A stretch of 64,000 nt of DNA from Candidatus Nitrosopumilus sp. (GTDB taxonomy: Archaea; Thermoproteota; Nitrososphaeria; Nitrososphaerales; Nitrosopumilaceae), in contig JAOLZN010000004.1 in assembly GCA_028343855.1 (NCBI GenBank), positions 1 to 64,000 on the forward strand, given 5' to 3'. Shown here piece by piece: positions 1 to 8,529 of the stretch. The translations under genes and the position numbers were made by a program. Under the pieces are notes generated by a model, which was not told the DNA's origin, did not search any database, and saw only the letters and a program-made list of their open reading frames with translations. The stretch's first letter is position 1. Each line of letters begins with the position of its first letter.

Positions 1-1558
1 ATTTTCTTTTTTGTGTTTGAATAGTACCAGTTCCTAAAAAATCTCCAAGATCAACATATCCGTTATTTTTGTAAACAATGTTTGAATTTGCAGGAATGTT
101 ATCGGGTTTGTTGCCTGACTTGCAATATCTTCGCCAATCTTTATCTCCTTTTAGTTCTAAAGATCTAACAAACTCTCTAGCTTCTTTGAATGGAAGAAAT
201 ACTCTGTCTTTATCAGCAATAACTCCAGTACCAAGCCAATCACCAAAACCTTTGAATTTATTTTTGTATAAACGTGGTGGTGAAGAGGGTATGTCATCGG
301 GTTTGTTGCCTGACTTTGCATATGCTTGCCATTCATTTTGATTTTTCAATCCTAAACTTCTAACAAACTCTCGTGCTTCTTCGAAGGGACGAAAAACTTT
401 ATTTTTATCAGCTACTCGCCCAGTACCCAACCAATCTCCCCAACTTGTCCAACCTTTATTTTTGTAAGTTCCTGGTAGACTAGATGGAATGTCATCGGGT
501 TTGTTGCCTGACTTGCAATACTCAAACCATTCCTTTTGTCCTTTCAGATTTAATGACATCGCAAACTCTCGTGCTTCTTTGAATGGACGGTATTGACCAG
601 AATATCGAAATATTCCAGTTTCCAAAAAGTCCCCCCAACCTTTCCATTCTTTTTTGTAAACTTTTGCAGGATCTACTGGAATATCATCTGGTTTGTTGCC
701 TGACTTGCAATACTCTGTCCATTTTCTAATAGTTTTTACACCTAATTCTTGTACGAATTCACGAGATTCTTCAAATGATCTAAATACTCTATCTTTTGGT
801 GCAACATTTCCAGTTCCAAAAAAGTCCCCCCAACCTTTGAAATCTTTTTTGTAAACGTTATGTGCACTGATTGGAATATCATCTGGTTTGTTGCCTGACT
901 TGCAATATTCTTTCCACTCTTTGATATCTTTCAAATTCAAGTTACGTACAAACTCACGGGCTTCTGTAAACGAACAAAACTCAGTTCCTAACCAATCTCT
1001 CCAACTTTTCCAGCCTTTGTATCTGTAAGTACCATCAGGAGTATTTGGAACATCATCAGGTTTGTTGCCTGACTTGCAATACTCTTGCCATTCTGTTCCA
1101 GATTTTAGATTTAATTTTCTAACAAACTCTCTTGCTTCTGGAAATGGACGATATACGCGGTATCTTGGTGAAACAGTACCAGTACCCAACCAATCACCGT
1201 ATCCTTTCCATCCTTTATTTTTGTAAACTCGGTCAGGTGTTGTAGGTATGTCATCGGGTTTGTTGCCGGATTTACAATACTCATTCCATTCAACTTGTCC
1301 TTTCAATCCCAAACTTTGTACAAACTCTTTTGCTTCTTTGAATGGACTAAATTTTCTATTTCTAGATATTTTTTCTCCATTTCGTAACCAATCTCCCCAA
1401 CTTGTCCAACCTTTATTTTTGTAAGTTCCTGGTAGACTAGATGGAATGTCATCGGGTTTGTTGCCTGACTTGCAATACTCAAACCATTCCTTTTGTCCTT
1501 TCAGATTTAATGACATCGCAAACTTTTTTGCAGATTCAAAATCTCTAAACTTTTTCAT
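1..1558 (-). CDS. Tandem-repeat protein (integrase-type ~60-aa repeats), 3' end outside window
   Basis: The ORF track misses this gene because it has no stop inside the window. Reading back from the ATG at 1558 gives an open frame of at least 519 codons that leaves the left edge. It holds about eight full repeats and part of a ninth, each with a helix-rich part (AREFVRxLxLKxxxEWxEYCKSG), KPDDIPxxP, and an aromatic end (GWxxWGDWLGTG). The unit resembles the repeat called phage-integrase repeat (INT_rpt) in Pfam, recalled from memory. No tyrosine recombinase, nuclease or other catalytic domain is visible. The start MKKFRDFESA matches the start of the other repeat genes upstream in this operon, which supports the chosen start. 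Function unknown; possibly nucleic-acid or protein binding. Confidence 0.85.
   Translation of the reverse strand, partial: MKKFRDFESAKKFAMSLNLKGQKEWFEYCKSGNKPDDIPSSLPGTYKNKGWTSWGDWLRNGEKISRNRKFSPFKEAKEFVQSLGLKGQVEWNEYCKSGNKPDDIPTTPDRVYKNKGWKGYGDWLGTGTVSPRYRVYRPFPEAREFVRKLNLKSGTEWQEYCKSGNKPDDVPNTPDGTYRYKGWKSWRDWLGTEFCSFTEAREFVRNLNLKDIKEWKEYCKSGNKPDDIPISAHNVYKKDFKGWGDFFGTGNVAPKDRVFRSFEESREFVQELGVKTIRKWTEYCKSGNKPDDIPVDPAKVYKKEWKGWGDFLETGIFRYSGQYRPFKEAREFAMSLNLKGQKEWFEYCKSGNKPDDIPSSLPGTYKNKGWTSWGDWLGTGRVADKNKVFRPFEEAREFVRSLGLKNQNEWQAYAKSGNKPDDIPSSPPRLYKNKFKGFGDWLGTGVIADKDRVFLPFKEAREFVRSLELKGDKDWRRYCKSGNKPDNIPANSNIVYKNNGYVDLGDFLGTGTIQTQKRK
429..567 (-). repeat. 139-bp perfect direct repeat, copy 1
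   Basis: By eye this stretch is identical to 1386-1524 in the same gene, 957 bp away. It encodes the same repeat segment (SLNLKGQKEWFEYCKSG through TSWGDWL). Both copies are in frame. Identity at silent positions points to recent duplication or gene conversion. Confidence 0.9.
1386..1524 (-). repeat. 139-bp perfect direct repeat, copy 2
   Basis: Second copy of the 139-bp identical block at 429-567. It lies in the first repeat unit of the protein, while copy 1 lies in the sixth unit, so whole units appear to move within the gene. Confidence 0.9.
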
Positions 1559-1569
1559 TTCTCAAAATT

Positions 1570-1881
1570 TTAGGATTTGTTTGTGTCAATGAGAAACAAA
1601 TTTTTCTCAAAACCGCCTCTCTCTTCAGATTTTTTTATTCTAATTTTTTCCAACTCTTCTTTTGAGACTCCTCTGAGTTGTGCAACTCGATAAATTACTT
1701 CTAAAATATCTGCAAGTTCTTCAGGATTTTTATCATTTTGATATTCTGCTACTTCTTCAGAAATCTTTTTTTCTAAATACTCTAAAAATTCCTCATCTGA
1801 TAATGTCTTTACATTACAAGAATAGCCATCTTTTTGGATAATTTCCGGTATTTTGTCTCTAATTGCCTTGTTGTACTCCAT
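1570..1881 (-). CDS. MazG-like all-alpha NTP pyrophosphohydrolase
   Basis: A protein of 103 residues when started at MEYNKAIRDKIPEII; the ORF track adds four residues upstream that overlap the previous gene. The opening (YNKAIRDKIPEII) and the EEVAEY ... EELADILEV pattern fit the all-alpha NTP pyrophosphatase superfamily, in which these acidic residues bind Mg2+. The C-terminal KSEERGGFEKNLFL is typical of the house-cleaning phosphoribosyl-ATP pyrophosphohydrolase-like subgroup. Family members hydrolyse nucleoside triphosphates to monophosphate and pyrophosphate; the substrate here is not known. It lies in the repeat-protein operon, one base after the 177-aa gene stop and 11 bp before the partial repeat gene, so it is probably co-transcribed with them. 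Confidence 0.8.
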   Translation of the reverse strand: MEYNKAIRDKIPEIIQKDGYSCNVKTLSDEEFLEYLEKKISEEVAEYQNDKNPEELADILEVIYRVAQLRGVSKEELEKIRIKKSEERGGFEKNLFLIDTNKS

Positions 1882-1882
1882 A

Positions 1883-2416
1883 TTATCCCTCATCCTTGCT
1901 TGTTTTTTTCTTTTTGTAATAGGTTCCAGGATTAGAAGGAATGTTGTCAGGTTTGTTGCCTGATTTTACAAATTCTTGCCAGTCTTTACCGTTTTTCAAG
2001 TCATATTCTTTTGCAAGTTCTCTTGCCTTTACTCTGGCTTGATCTAATGGAAGATACCCTTTCTCTGCAAAACTCATTTGTCTAGATATGGATGAATCTA
2101 GTTCTTTTATGAGATGTTCTTTTTGACTCTCTTCTAAATTTTGTAAAATTAATGAAAACAAATCTCCATTTTTAGTTACAACACCATTATTTACTAAAAC
2201 ACGATACACTGGAACACCAAGATAATGACTTTGTTCTCTTTCTTTGTTATTTTGTATCCATAATTGTTGTGCTATTTGTCGTTTGCTTTGATTGCCATTT
2301 TGAAGTAGAAATTTAATCATAACAGGTTGATAGTTTGCAACAAACTTTTTTGAACGTAATTGTGTTTGAAGAAAATTTATCATTTTTTCAAATGTATCAA
2401 CTGGTGGTTTTGCCAT
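1883..2416 (-). CDS. Winged-helix-like N-terminus fused to a single integrase-type repeat
   Basis: A protein of 177 residues. Residues 1-120 (TFEKMINFLQTQLRSKKFVANYQPVMIKFLLQNG ... IAQQLWIQNN ... VYRVLVNNGVV) look like a helix-turn-helix or winged-helix region of the kind found beside restriction and helicase genes; this is an inference from pattern. Residues 120-170 (LPLDQARVKARELAKEYDLKNGKDWQEFVKSGNKPDNIPSNPGTYYKKK) form one unit of the operon's repeat, in the longer variant with an extra AKEYDLK turn. The unit ends before the GWGDWLGTG part. The gene starts one base after the helicase stop, so translation is probably coupled. It may link the repeat proteins to the helicase-methyltransferase. 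Confidence 0.75.
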   Translation of the reverse strand: MAKPPVDTFEKMINFLQTQLRSKKFVANYQPVMIKFLLQNGNQSKRQIAQQLWIQNNKEREQSHYLGVPVYRVLVNNGVVTKNGDLFSLILQNLEESQKEHLIKELDSSISRQMSFAEKGYLPLDQARVKARELAKEYDLKNGKDWQEFVKSGNKPDNIPSNPGTYYKKKKTSKDEG

Positions 2417-2417
2417 T

Positions 2418-5042
2418 CTATTCTACAGTTTTTCTTGCTTCAATGAATGTAAAATCTCCAATCACATCATCTTTGTAAATTTCAAATCCCTGATTAGAAA
2501 TTTCATTTCTTAAATCTGACAACCTATTAGAAAGTGATTTTGTAGTTTCAGAAATAAACAACAATCCATTTTCACTAAGACATCTTGATGATTCTTTGAT
2601 GTAGTCTTTCCAATTCTTTCCCATCAGTGATAATGAAAATACTGCAATTGCCATTTTGTCATCTTTGATAAACTCTGAGACATCACTCATATCACAACTT
2701 TGTACATGTGGTCCAATTGATACGTGATCAAAACTCTTAACTCTACTGCCAAATTTCTCATGCAGTTTTGCCTCACCGCATCCAAAGTCTCCAACTAGAT
2801 AACTATCTGAGAATTTTTTGATTCTTTTTATCCAATGCTCATATGGCGTAACAGACCATTTGGCTCTCTCTTTGCGGTATAATCTATGATATTCATGCCA
2901 AGTTTCAGGATTTTTAAGGAATTTTTGGTGATTTGTGCCTGAATTTGATACGTTGATGTTTTGATTTAGTTTTGTAAAGTCACCGTATTTTGCCAAACGA
3001 GATTTAACTTCAACAGGAGTTAACTGTACATCTAAATCTCTTCTAGTTACACAAGAGATTTCTCCATTTTCTAATCTCTTTAACCAGTTTAGTGCTTCAC
3101 GTGTTGCTTGTGCTGCAGTAACCAGGTTTGCTTCAGGTAATATTCCATCTACTGCGCAATCTGCAAGTGTTCTTTTGAATTGGAGTCTATCCATTTTAAT
3201 TTGATCATATGGATATCCAGCAATACTTGCCAAAATATGATGAATGTGAACTGTTTTCTTTTCATTCATTCCAGTACGAACAATTCGTCCAATGATTTGT
3301 TGGTATAATGCATATGTCCATGGTAGTGTATTGAAAATTAAATTACTACAAACATGTTGCAATCCATCAACTCCAGTTGAAATTGGTCTTGATGCAATTA
3401 GTACTTGGAATTTCTTTTCTTTGAATTTTTGCAATCCTGAATGATCCTCACCTGTGTACAATCCAAATGAGAATCCTGCATCACGTACTGCATCAGATAA
3501 CATTTCTACAACTGATTTTTTATCTTTAATTGCAACACCAACATATTCTGTGTAAATTATTGTTTGACCTTTGATTCGGTTAATTATTTCAGGGATTCTT
3601 GCTTCAGTTAGTAATTGCTCCATTGCTAGAGGATTTTTGTTTAGTACCAAAATATTTTCACTGCTTGGTCTGTCTGCATAAACTTCAACATTATCTTTTT
3701 TTGGCATTGGATAATCAGGACGATGTCGTACTGACAAAGTAGTAAATTTCTCAAATAGTGTCACTGCATTTGGAACTCGTGGTTTTGTAGAAACATCATC
3801 ATAAGATTTTCCAGTGATTAGTTCAATGAGTGATTTTCCCTCAGTTAGATTGTTAATCACAGGAGTGGCTGACATGCCTAAAACTTTGATTTCAGGATTC
3901 TTTTTTCGTGCATAAGACATCAAACCATCCAAATTTTCTCTTCTCACGCCTACAGTTTTGCCTCGAATCTTTGTAAAATGAATTTCATCTAATACAACAT
4001 AGTCCATTTTTTGCTTGATTAATTGCAAAACCAAGTTTGGTGAATTTGGTTGATTTAGTTTATCATAATTTAATACCAAATATTGAAAAGAGTCCTCATC
4101 GTATTTTGCATCAAAGACTTCGTTTCCTGTAATTATTTTTGAATTTGGAAATATTTCTAAAATATTATTTGTCCAATGCTCTACTACATCATTTGGACAT
4201 ACAATTAATGTTAGTTTACTGTTAATAGCACGAGATGCCAAAATTGCAGATAATGTTTTACCAGCACCTGTACCTGAAAAATTTCCAAAATATGAATCAT
4301 TTTTGATTTTATACGTACAGTAATACTGCATTAAAAATGGAGAAATAAATTCGCCAGTTACAGGATGTTTAAAATCATAACCTTTTGGAATTTTAATTTT
4401 CTTTGTATTGTTGTAATCTTTTAGAAATTTATTAGTTACAGCGTCTCTGAATTTATTTCCAGTTTTGCCTTGCTTTTCTACTTCAGTAATTGTTTTTGTT
4501 TCATCAACAAATGCACTTTTCCAAAGTTGGTTAACTTTGTATGCAATGTAAAACTTCATTGCCTCTTTATCTTCAGAAACCGAATCAAGTATTTCAGAAT
4601 CTTTTAGAATTGTTTCAGGTGGGACATATTTATCAAAATCAAATAGTTTTGTATCATCTGCAACCTCGTGTAGTTTTTCAATGGAGATATCCTCTACAGT
4701 TCCTTCTTCATCTTGTGGAAGTTTGGAATCTTTGAATGGCTCTAAATCAGGAGGGCTTTGAGAATCTGAATTTACATACTCTTCAATTAGTTTTTTGCCA
4801 CCTGTTGTTCTTGATGCTGCAATTATATTTTGAAAGAAATCCTTGTGACGATTTGTTAGATTTAGTACTCCTTTTCTATTCAAAAATGAATAAAGTACTG
4901 CCTCGTCATTTTGATAAATAAAACCACTATCAATGAGATCTTTTAGTAAATCTTTGACCTTTTTTACAGACCAATCTGGATCATCTGTGCCTAACCAGTC
5001 ATAGATATCTACCCATGATTCACTCTCATCTGATTTTGACAA
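2418..5042 (-). CDS. SF2 helicase fused to Rrp8-like methyltransferase
   Basis: A protein of 874 residues. Residues 1-100 are a possible winged-helix region. An SF2 helicase core follows: Walker A GTGAGKT near 257, DEIH near 352, SATP near 391, and motif VI QQIIGRIVRTG near 581. After a linker, residues 710-874 match the Rrp8-type SAM methyltransferase pattern: NPETWHEYHRLYRKERAKW, then GDFGCGEAKL near 751, a CDMSDV segment and FSLSLMG near 802. Rrp8 proteins methylate rRNA in eukaryotes; fusions of this domain to SF2 helicases occur, as far as I recall, in mobile or viral contexts. The substrate here is unknown. The gene sits 51 bp after a repeat gene and directly before the 177-aa repeat hybrid, so it is the only clearly enzymatic nucleic-acid protein of the operon. 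Confidence 0.85.
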   Translation of the reverse strand: MSKSDESESWVDIYDWLGTDDPDWSVKKVKDLLKDLIDSGFIYQNDEAVLYSFLNRKGVLNLTNRHKDFFQNIIAASRTTGGKKLIEEYVNSDSQSPPDLEPFKDSKLPQDEEGTVEDISIEKLHEVADDTKLFDFDKYVPPETILKDSEILDSVSEDKEAMKFYIAYKVNQLWKSAFVDETKTITEVEKQGKTGNKFRDAVTNKFLKDYNNTKKIKIPKGYDFKHPVTGEFISPFLMQYYCTYKIKNDSYFGNFSGTGAGKTLSAILASRAINSKLTLIVCPNDVVEHWTNNILEIFPNSKIITGNEVFDAKYDEDSFQYLVLNYDKLNQPNSPNLVLQLIKQKMDYVVLDEIHFTKIRGKTVGVRRENLDGLMSYARKKNPEIKVLGMSATPVINNLTEGKSLIELITGKSYDDVSTKPRVPNAVTLFEKFTTLSVRHRPDYPMPKKDNVEVYADRPSSENILVLNKNPLAMEQLLTEARIPEIINRIKGQTIIYTEYVGVAIKDKKSVVEMLSDAVRDAGFSFGLYTGEDHSGLQKFKEKKFQVLIASRPISTGVDGLQHVCSNLIFNTLPWTYALYQQIIGRIVRTGMNEKKTVHIHHILASIAGYPYDQIKMDRLQFKRTLADCAVDGILPEANLVTAAQATREALNWLKRLENGEISCVTRRDLDVQLTPVEVKSRLAKYGDFTKLNQNINVSNSGTNHQKFLKNPETWHEYHRLYRKERAKWSVTPYEHWIKRIKKFSDSYLVGDFGCGEAKLHEKFGSRVKSFDHVSIGPHVQSCDMSDVSEFIKDDKMAIAVFSLSLMGKNWKDYIKESSRCLSENGLLFISETTKSLSNRLSDLRNEISNQGFEIYKDDVIGDFTFIEARKTVE

Positions 5043-5093
5043 TGTTGTACTAAAAATTTGAAATAGTTAAGTAATTTGGTTACAATGTAATAC

Positions 5094-6032
5094 TCATTTT
5101 TTCCACTCCTTGTACGTACTCCACGGTGCGCTAGGGATGTTATTGGGTTTATCACCTGACTTGCAATATTCTCGCCATTGTTCAATTGTTTTCAAATTTA
5201 ATTTTCTAACAAATTCTTTAGCTTCTAAAAATGGTAAAAATACCATTTCTGATGGTGCTATGTTTCCAGTTCCCAACCAATCGCCCATATCATTCCAACC
5301 TTTGTTTTTGTATAGATACCATGGATTATTTGGTATGTTGTCTGGTTTATCACCTGACTTGCAATATTCTCGCCAATATTTCATAGATTTCAAATTCAGA
5401 GAATGAACAAATTTTTTGGCTTCTCTAAATGATGAATATTTTCTATTTTGAGTGGCAACAGTTCCAGTCCCCAACCAATCTCCTAATCCTTTCCACTCAT
5501 TTTTGTAAGTTCTTTCAGGAGTAGCTGGAATATCCACTGGACGTTTATTTGATTGATAGAATGTTATCCATTCTTTTTGATTTTTCAAGTTTAATTTTCT
5601 GACATATTTTCTTGCATTTTCAAATGTTCTCCATTGTTTTCGACTTTTGGTAACATCTCCGTGTCCCAACCAATCAGACCAATCTATCCAATTTTTAATG
5701 TATTTTTTATCAGGTGCTGATGGAATATCTTGTGGTTTGTTACCTGACTTGCAGTATTGTTTCCAATCTCCAGTACTTTGTAATCCTAATTTATGGACCA
5801 ATCTCCTTGCCTGATCAAAACTTTTGAATGTTCTTTTTTGTGTTGGAACATATTTTACTCCCAACCAATCCATCCAACTAATCCATTCTTTTTTGTACGC
5901 ATAATTTGGACTCTTAGGAATGTTTTCTGGTTTTTTACCTGAATTACAGTAATCCCTCCACAATCTAACATTTTCAATTTTTAATTTATGAACAAATTTT
6001 CTTGCAGATTCAAAATCTCTAAACTTTTTCAT
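5094..6032 (-). CDS. Tandem-repeat protein, five units
   Basis: A protein of 312 residues made only of the operon's repeat. Units start at FRDFESARKFVHKL, FKSFDQARRLVHKL, WRTFENARKYVRKL, YSSFREAKKFVHSL and FLPFLEAKEFVRKL. The last unit stops at YKEWKK, just where a normal unit would go on to GWGDWLGTG. The start ATG overlaps the end of the upstream repeat gene by 14 bp. The stop overlaps a new ATG (ATGA) followed only by MSITL and a stop, then a gap, then the helicase gene. No catalytic motifs, signal peptide or membrane segment are visible. Function unknown. Confidence 0.85.
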   Translation of the reverse strand: MKKFRDFESARKFVHKLKIENVRLWRDYCNSGKKPENIPKSPNYAYKKEWISWMDWLGVKYVPTQKRTFKSFDQARRLVHKLGLQSTGDWKQYCKSGNKPQDIPSAPDKKYIKNWIDWSDWLGHGDVTKSRKQWRTFENARKYVRKLNLKNQKEWITFYQSNKRPVDIPATPERTYKNEWKGLGDWLGTGTVATQNRKYSSFREAKKFVHSLNLKSMKYWREYCKSGDKPDNIPNNPWYLYKNKGWNDMGDWLGTGNIAPSEMVFLPFLEAKEFVRKLNLKTIEQWREYCKSGDKPNNIPSAPWSTYKEWKK

Positions 6033-7002
6033 CAGAAGTCTCCATTTTCTTTTTGTAAGTTGCTTCAGGTCTTGTAGGAATATTATCAGGTATTTTTCCT
6101 TCTTTTACAGCTTTTTGCCAATCCTTCCAATTTTTAATATTATGTCTTATTGCTAATTTTCTTGCAATATTTCTTGCTTCATTAAATGGAAGATAATTTT
6201 TATTTTTTTTCTGTGTCTGAATTCTTCCAGTTTCCAAAAAATCGCCCCAAGATATCCACTCTTTTTTGTAAGTTCTGTTTGGATTAGATGATATGTCGTC
6301 AGGTTTATCGCCTGACTTGCAATACTCTTGCCATTCTTTCCAAGTTTGGATTCCTAAACTTCTTACAAACTCTCTTGTAGATTCAAATGAACGAAATTGT
6401 ATATTTACACTGGCTATATTTCCAGTCCCTAAAAAATCTCCCCATCCTTTCCAGCCTTTATTTTTGTAAACTGTATCCGGTCTGGTTGAATGATTGGTGG
6501 GTAAGGTGTTTGATCTACAATACTCGTTCCATTCCGATGTATTTTTCAACTCTAATGTTCTTACAAATTCTCGTACATCTTTGAATGGGACATATTTCCT
6601 TTTCTGTGTTTGAATTGTTCCAGTTCCCAAAAAGTCTCCCCAAGTTGTCCAGCCTTTATTTTTGTAAGTGGTTTGAACATTATATGGTATATCATCAGGT
6701 TTATCGCCTGACTTGCAATACTCTTGCCATTCTTTCCACGTTTTTAATCCTAAACTTCTTACAAACTCTCGTGCTTCTTTGTATGAGCGGTATTTTCGAT
6801 CCTGTGTTGCAACAGTTCCAGTGCCAAACCAGTTCCCCCAAGTAGTCCAACCTTTCTTTTTGTAAACATAGTCCGGTCTAGATGAAATATCATATGGTAA
6901 CTGATTTGATTTGCAATAATCCTTCCATTCTTTTTGATTTTTTAACCCCAAACTCTTAACAAACTCTCGTGCGGATTCAAAATCTCTAAACTGTTTTTTC
7001 AT
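6019..7002 (-). CDS. Tandem-repeat protein, five units
   Basis: A protein of 327 residues when started at MKKQFRDFESAREF. The ORF-track start at 7032 adds 10 residues that lie inside the upstream gene, while the ATG at 7002 forms a clean ATGA overlap with the upstream stop and matches the N-terminus of its paralogues. Four standard units are followed by a fifth in the longer variant (FNEARNIARKLAIRHNIKNWKDW), ending in KKKMETSDEKV. An AAGGAG motif sits 11 bases before the start, inside the YKEWKK codons of the upstream gene. No enzyme domain is visible. Confidence 0.85.
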   Translation of the reverse strand: MKKQFRDFESAREFVKSLGLKNQKEWKDYCKSNQLPYDISSRPDYVYKKKGWTTWGNWFGTGTVATQDRKYRSYKEAREFVRSLGLKTWKEWQEYCKSGDKPDDIPYNVQTTYKNKGWTTWGDFLGTGTIQTQKRKYVPFKDVREFVRTLELKNTSEWNEYCRSNTLPTNHSTRPDTVYKNKGWKGWGDFLGTGNIASVNIQFRSFESTREFVRSLGIQTWKEWQEYCKSGDKPDDISSNPNRTYKKEWISWGDFLETGRIQTQKKNKNYLPFNEARNIARKLAIRHNIKNWKDWQKAVKEGKIPDNIPTRPEATYKKKMETSDEKV

Positions 7003-7754
7003 TTCTTTTTCCACTCCTTGTAAACGTCCCATGGGTTGGACGGAATATCATCAGGTTTGTTGCCTGATTTACAATACTCTCTCCACTCATTATTTCCTTT
7101 CAACTTTAATGCTCTAACAAACTCTCGTGCTTCTTTGTATGAGCGGTATTTTCGATCCTGTGTTGCAACAGTTCCAGTACCAAACCATTCCCCCCAAGTA
7201 GTCCAACCTTTGTTTTTGTAAGTAAGGGCAGGGGCATTAGGAATTTCCTTAGGTTTGTTGCCTGATTTACAATACTTGGTCCATTCTGTTTGTGATTTCA
7301 ACTTTAATGCTCTGACAAATTCTTGTGCTTCACTATATGGAAGAAAAATTTTATCTTTGTCCGCAATTCTTCCAGTTCCCAACCAGTCTCCCCAAGTAAT
7401 CCAACCTTTGTTTTTGTAAACAAAGCTTACATTTCTTGGGATGTCATCAGGTTTATCCCCTGATTTACAATACTGGTACCACTCTTGTACAGATTGTAAA
7501 CATAGAGTTCTAACAAATTCTCTTGCTTTGTGGAATGAACTATGTTGTTGGAGTTGTGGAGCTACAGTTCCAGTTCCCAAAAAATTTCCCCAATTTTTCC
7601 AACCTTTATTTTTGTAAACTGTTTGTGGAGTAGATGGAATGTCATCAGGTTTATCACCTGACTTTGCATATTCGTACCACTCTCTTTGAGATTGTAATCC
7701 TAATTTCCTAACAAAATCTCGTGCAGACTCAAAATCTCTAAACTGTTTTTTCAT
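6999..7754 (-). CDS. Tandem-repeat protein, four units
   Basis: A protein of 251 residues with four units (FRDFESARDFVRKL, HSSFHKAREFVRTL, FLPYSEAQEFVRAL, YRSYKEAREFVRAL) and the short ending YKEWKKK. It overlaps the upstream repeat gene by 17 bp and the downstream one by 4 bp (ATGA). A 62-bp block in its fourth unit is identical to a block in the next gene, which suggests sequence exchange between neighbours. Function unknown. Confidence 0.85.
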   Translation of the reverse strand: MKKQFRDFESARDFVRKLGLQSQREWYEYAKSGDKPDDIPSTPQTVYKNKGWKNWGNFLGTGTVAPQLQQHSSFHKAREFVRTLCLQSVQEWYQYCKSGDKPDDIPRNVSFVYKNKGWITWGDWLGTGRIADKDKIFLPYSEAQEFVRALKLKSQTEWTKYCKSGNKPKEIPNAPALTYKNKGWTTWGEWFGTGTVATQDRKYRSYKEAREFVRALKLKGNNEWREYCKSGNKPDDIPSNPWDVYKEWKKK

Positions 7755-8529
7755 TCTTCTCTTTCCTCTTTTTTGAATAAACTCTATCCGGTTTTAATGG
7801 AATATTTTTTGGAATTTTTCCATCTTTGTATGCTTTTTTCCAATCATCAAATGTTTTTAAATTATATTTTTCGGCTAATTTTTTAACTTCTATTTTTGCA
7901 TCACTAAATGAAAGATAATTTTCTGAAACAATAGTGTTTGAAACAAATCCACTTCCCAAAAAGTCTCCCCAACTAACCCATCCTTTGTTTTTGTATACAT
8001 TTTCAGGTGTTGCAGGTATGTCTTTTGAAATTTTTCCTGCATTCCACTCTTTTTTGTATTCTCCACGATTTTTGAATTCAAATTTTTGAACTAGGGTTCG
8101 GGCTTTCTCAAATGATATCCAAACTTTATTCTTATCTGCAACAAATCCACTTCCCAAAAAATCTCCCATAGTAGTCCATTGATCACGATACGAACGCTCA
8201 AAACTATATGGAATATCAATTGGACGTGAATTATTTTTACACCACTCTCTCCATTGATTTTCTGTTTTAATTCCTAAATTACGTACAAATTTTTTAGATT
8301 CTTCAAATGATCTCATTTGTTTATTTCTTTGTGGGCCTGAAAGAGTACCACTTGCTAAAAAATCAGACCAAGATATCCAACCTGTTTTTGCATATTTTTC
8401 ATTAGCATATTTTGGTAAATTTTCTGGAAGTTGACCTTTATCATATAATGCAAACCAAGAAGAACGAGATTTCAACTTCAAAGAATGAGCATATTTTCGT
8501 GCAGAATCAAAATCTCTAAACTTTTTCAT
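7738..8529 (-). CDS. Tandem-repeat protein, four divergent units
   Basis: A protein of 263 residues. Units start at FRDFDSARKYAHSL, MRSFEESKKFVRNL, WISFEKARTLVQKF and YLSFSDAKIEVKKLAEKYNL. The last is the longer variant, and the protein ends YSKKRKEKNEKTV. This member is more divergent than its neighbours (for example YDKGQLPENLP for YCKSGNKPDDIP), so it may be an older copy. The start overlaps the upstream stop as ATGA. Function unknown. Confidence 0.85.
   Translation of the reverse strand: MKKFRDFDSARKYAHSLKLKSRSSWFALYDKGQLPENLPKYANEKYAKTGWISWSDFLASGTLSGPQRNKQMRSFEESKKFVRNLGIKTENQWREWCKNNSRPIDIPYSFERSYRDQWTTMGDFLGSGFVADKNKVWISFEKARTLVQKFEFKNRGEYKKEWNAGKISKDIPATPENVYKNKGWVSWGDFLGSGFVSNTIVSENYLSFSDAKIEVKKLAEKYNLKTFDDWKKAYKDGKIPKNIPLKPDRVYSKKRKEKNEKTV

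Noticed and set aside
78-341. Plus-strand ORF of 87 aa
   Set aside because: Antisense shadow of the repeat gene; it recurs wherever the repeat is in that frame, as also for 5110-5406, 6387-6584, 6585-6845 and 7036-7221.
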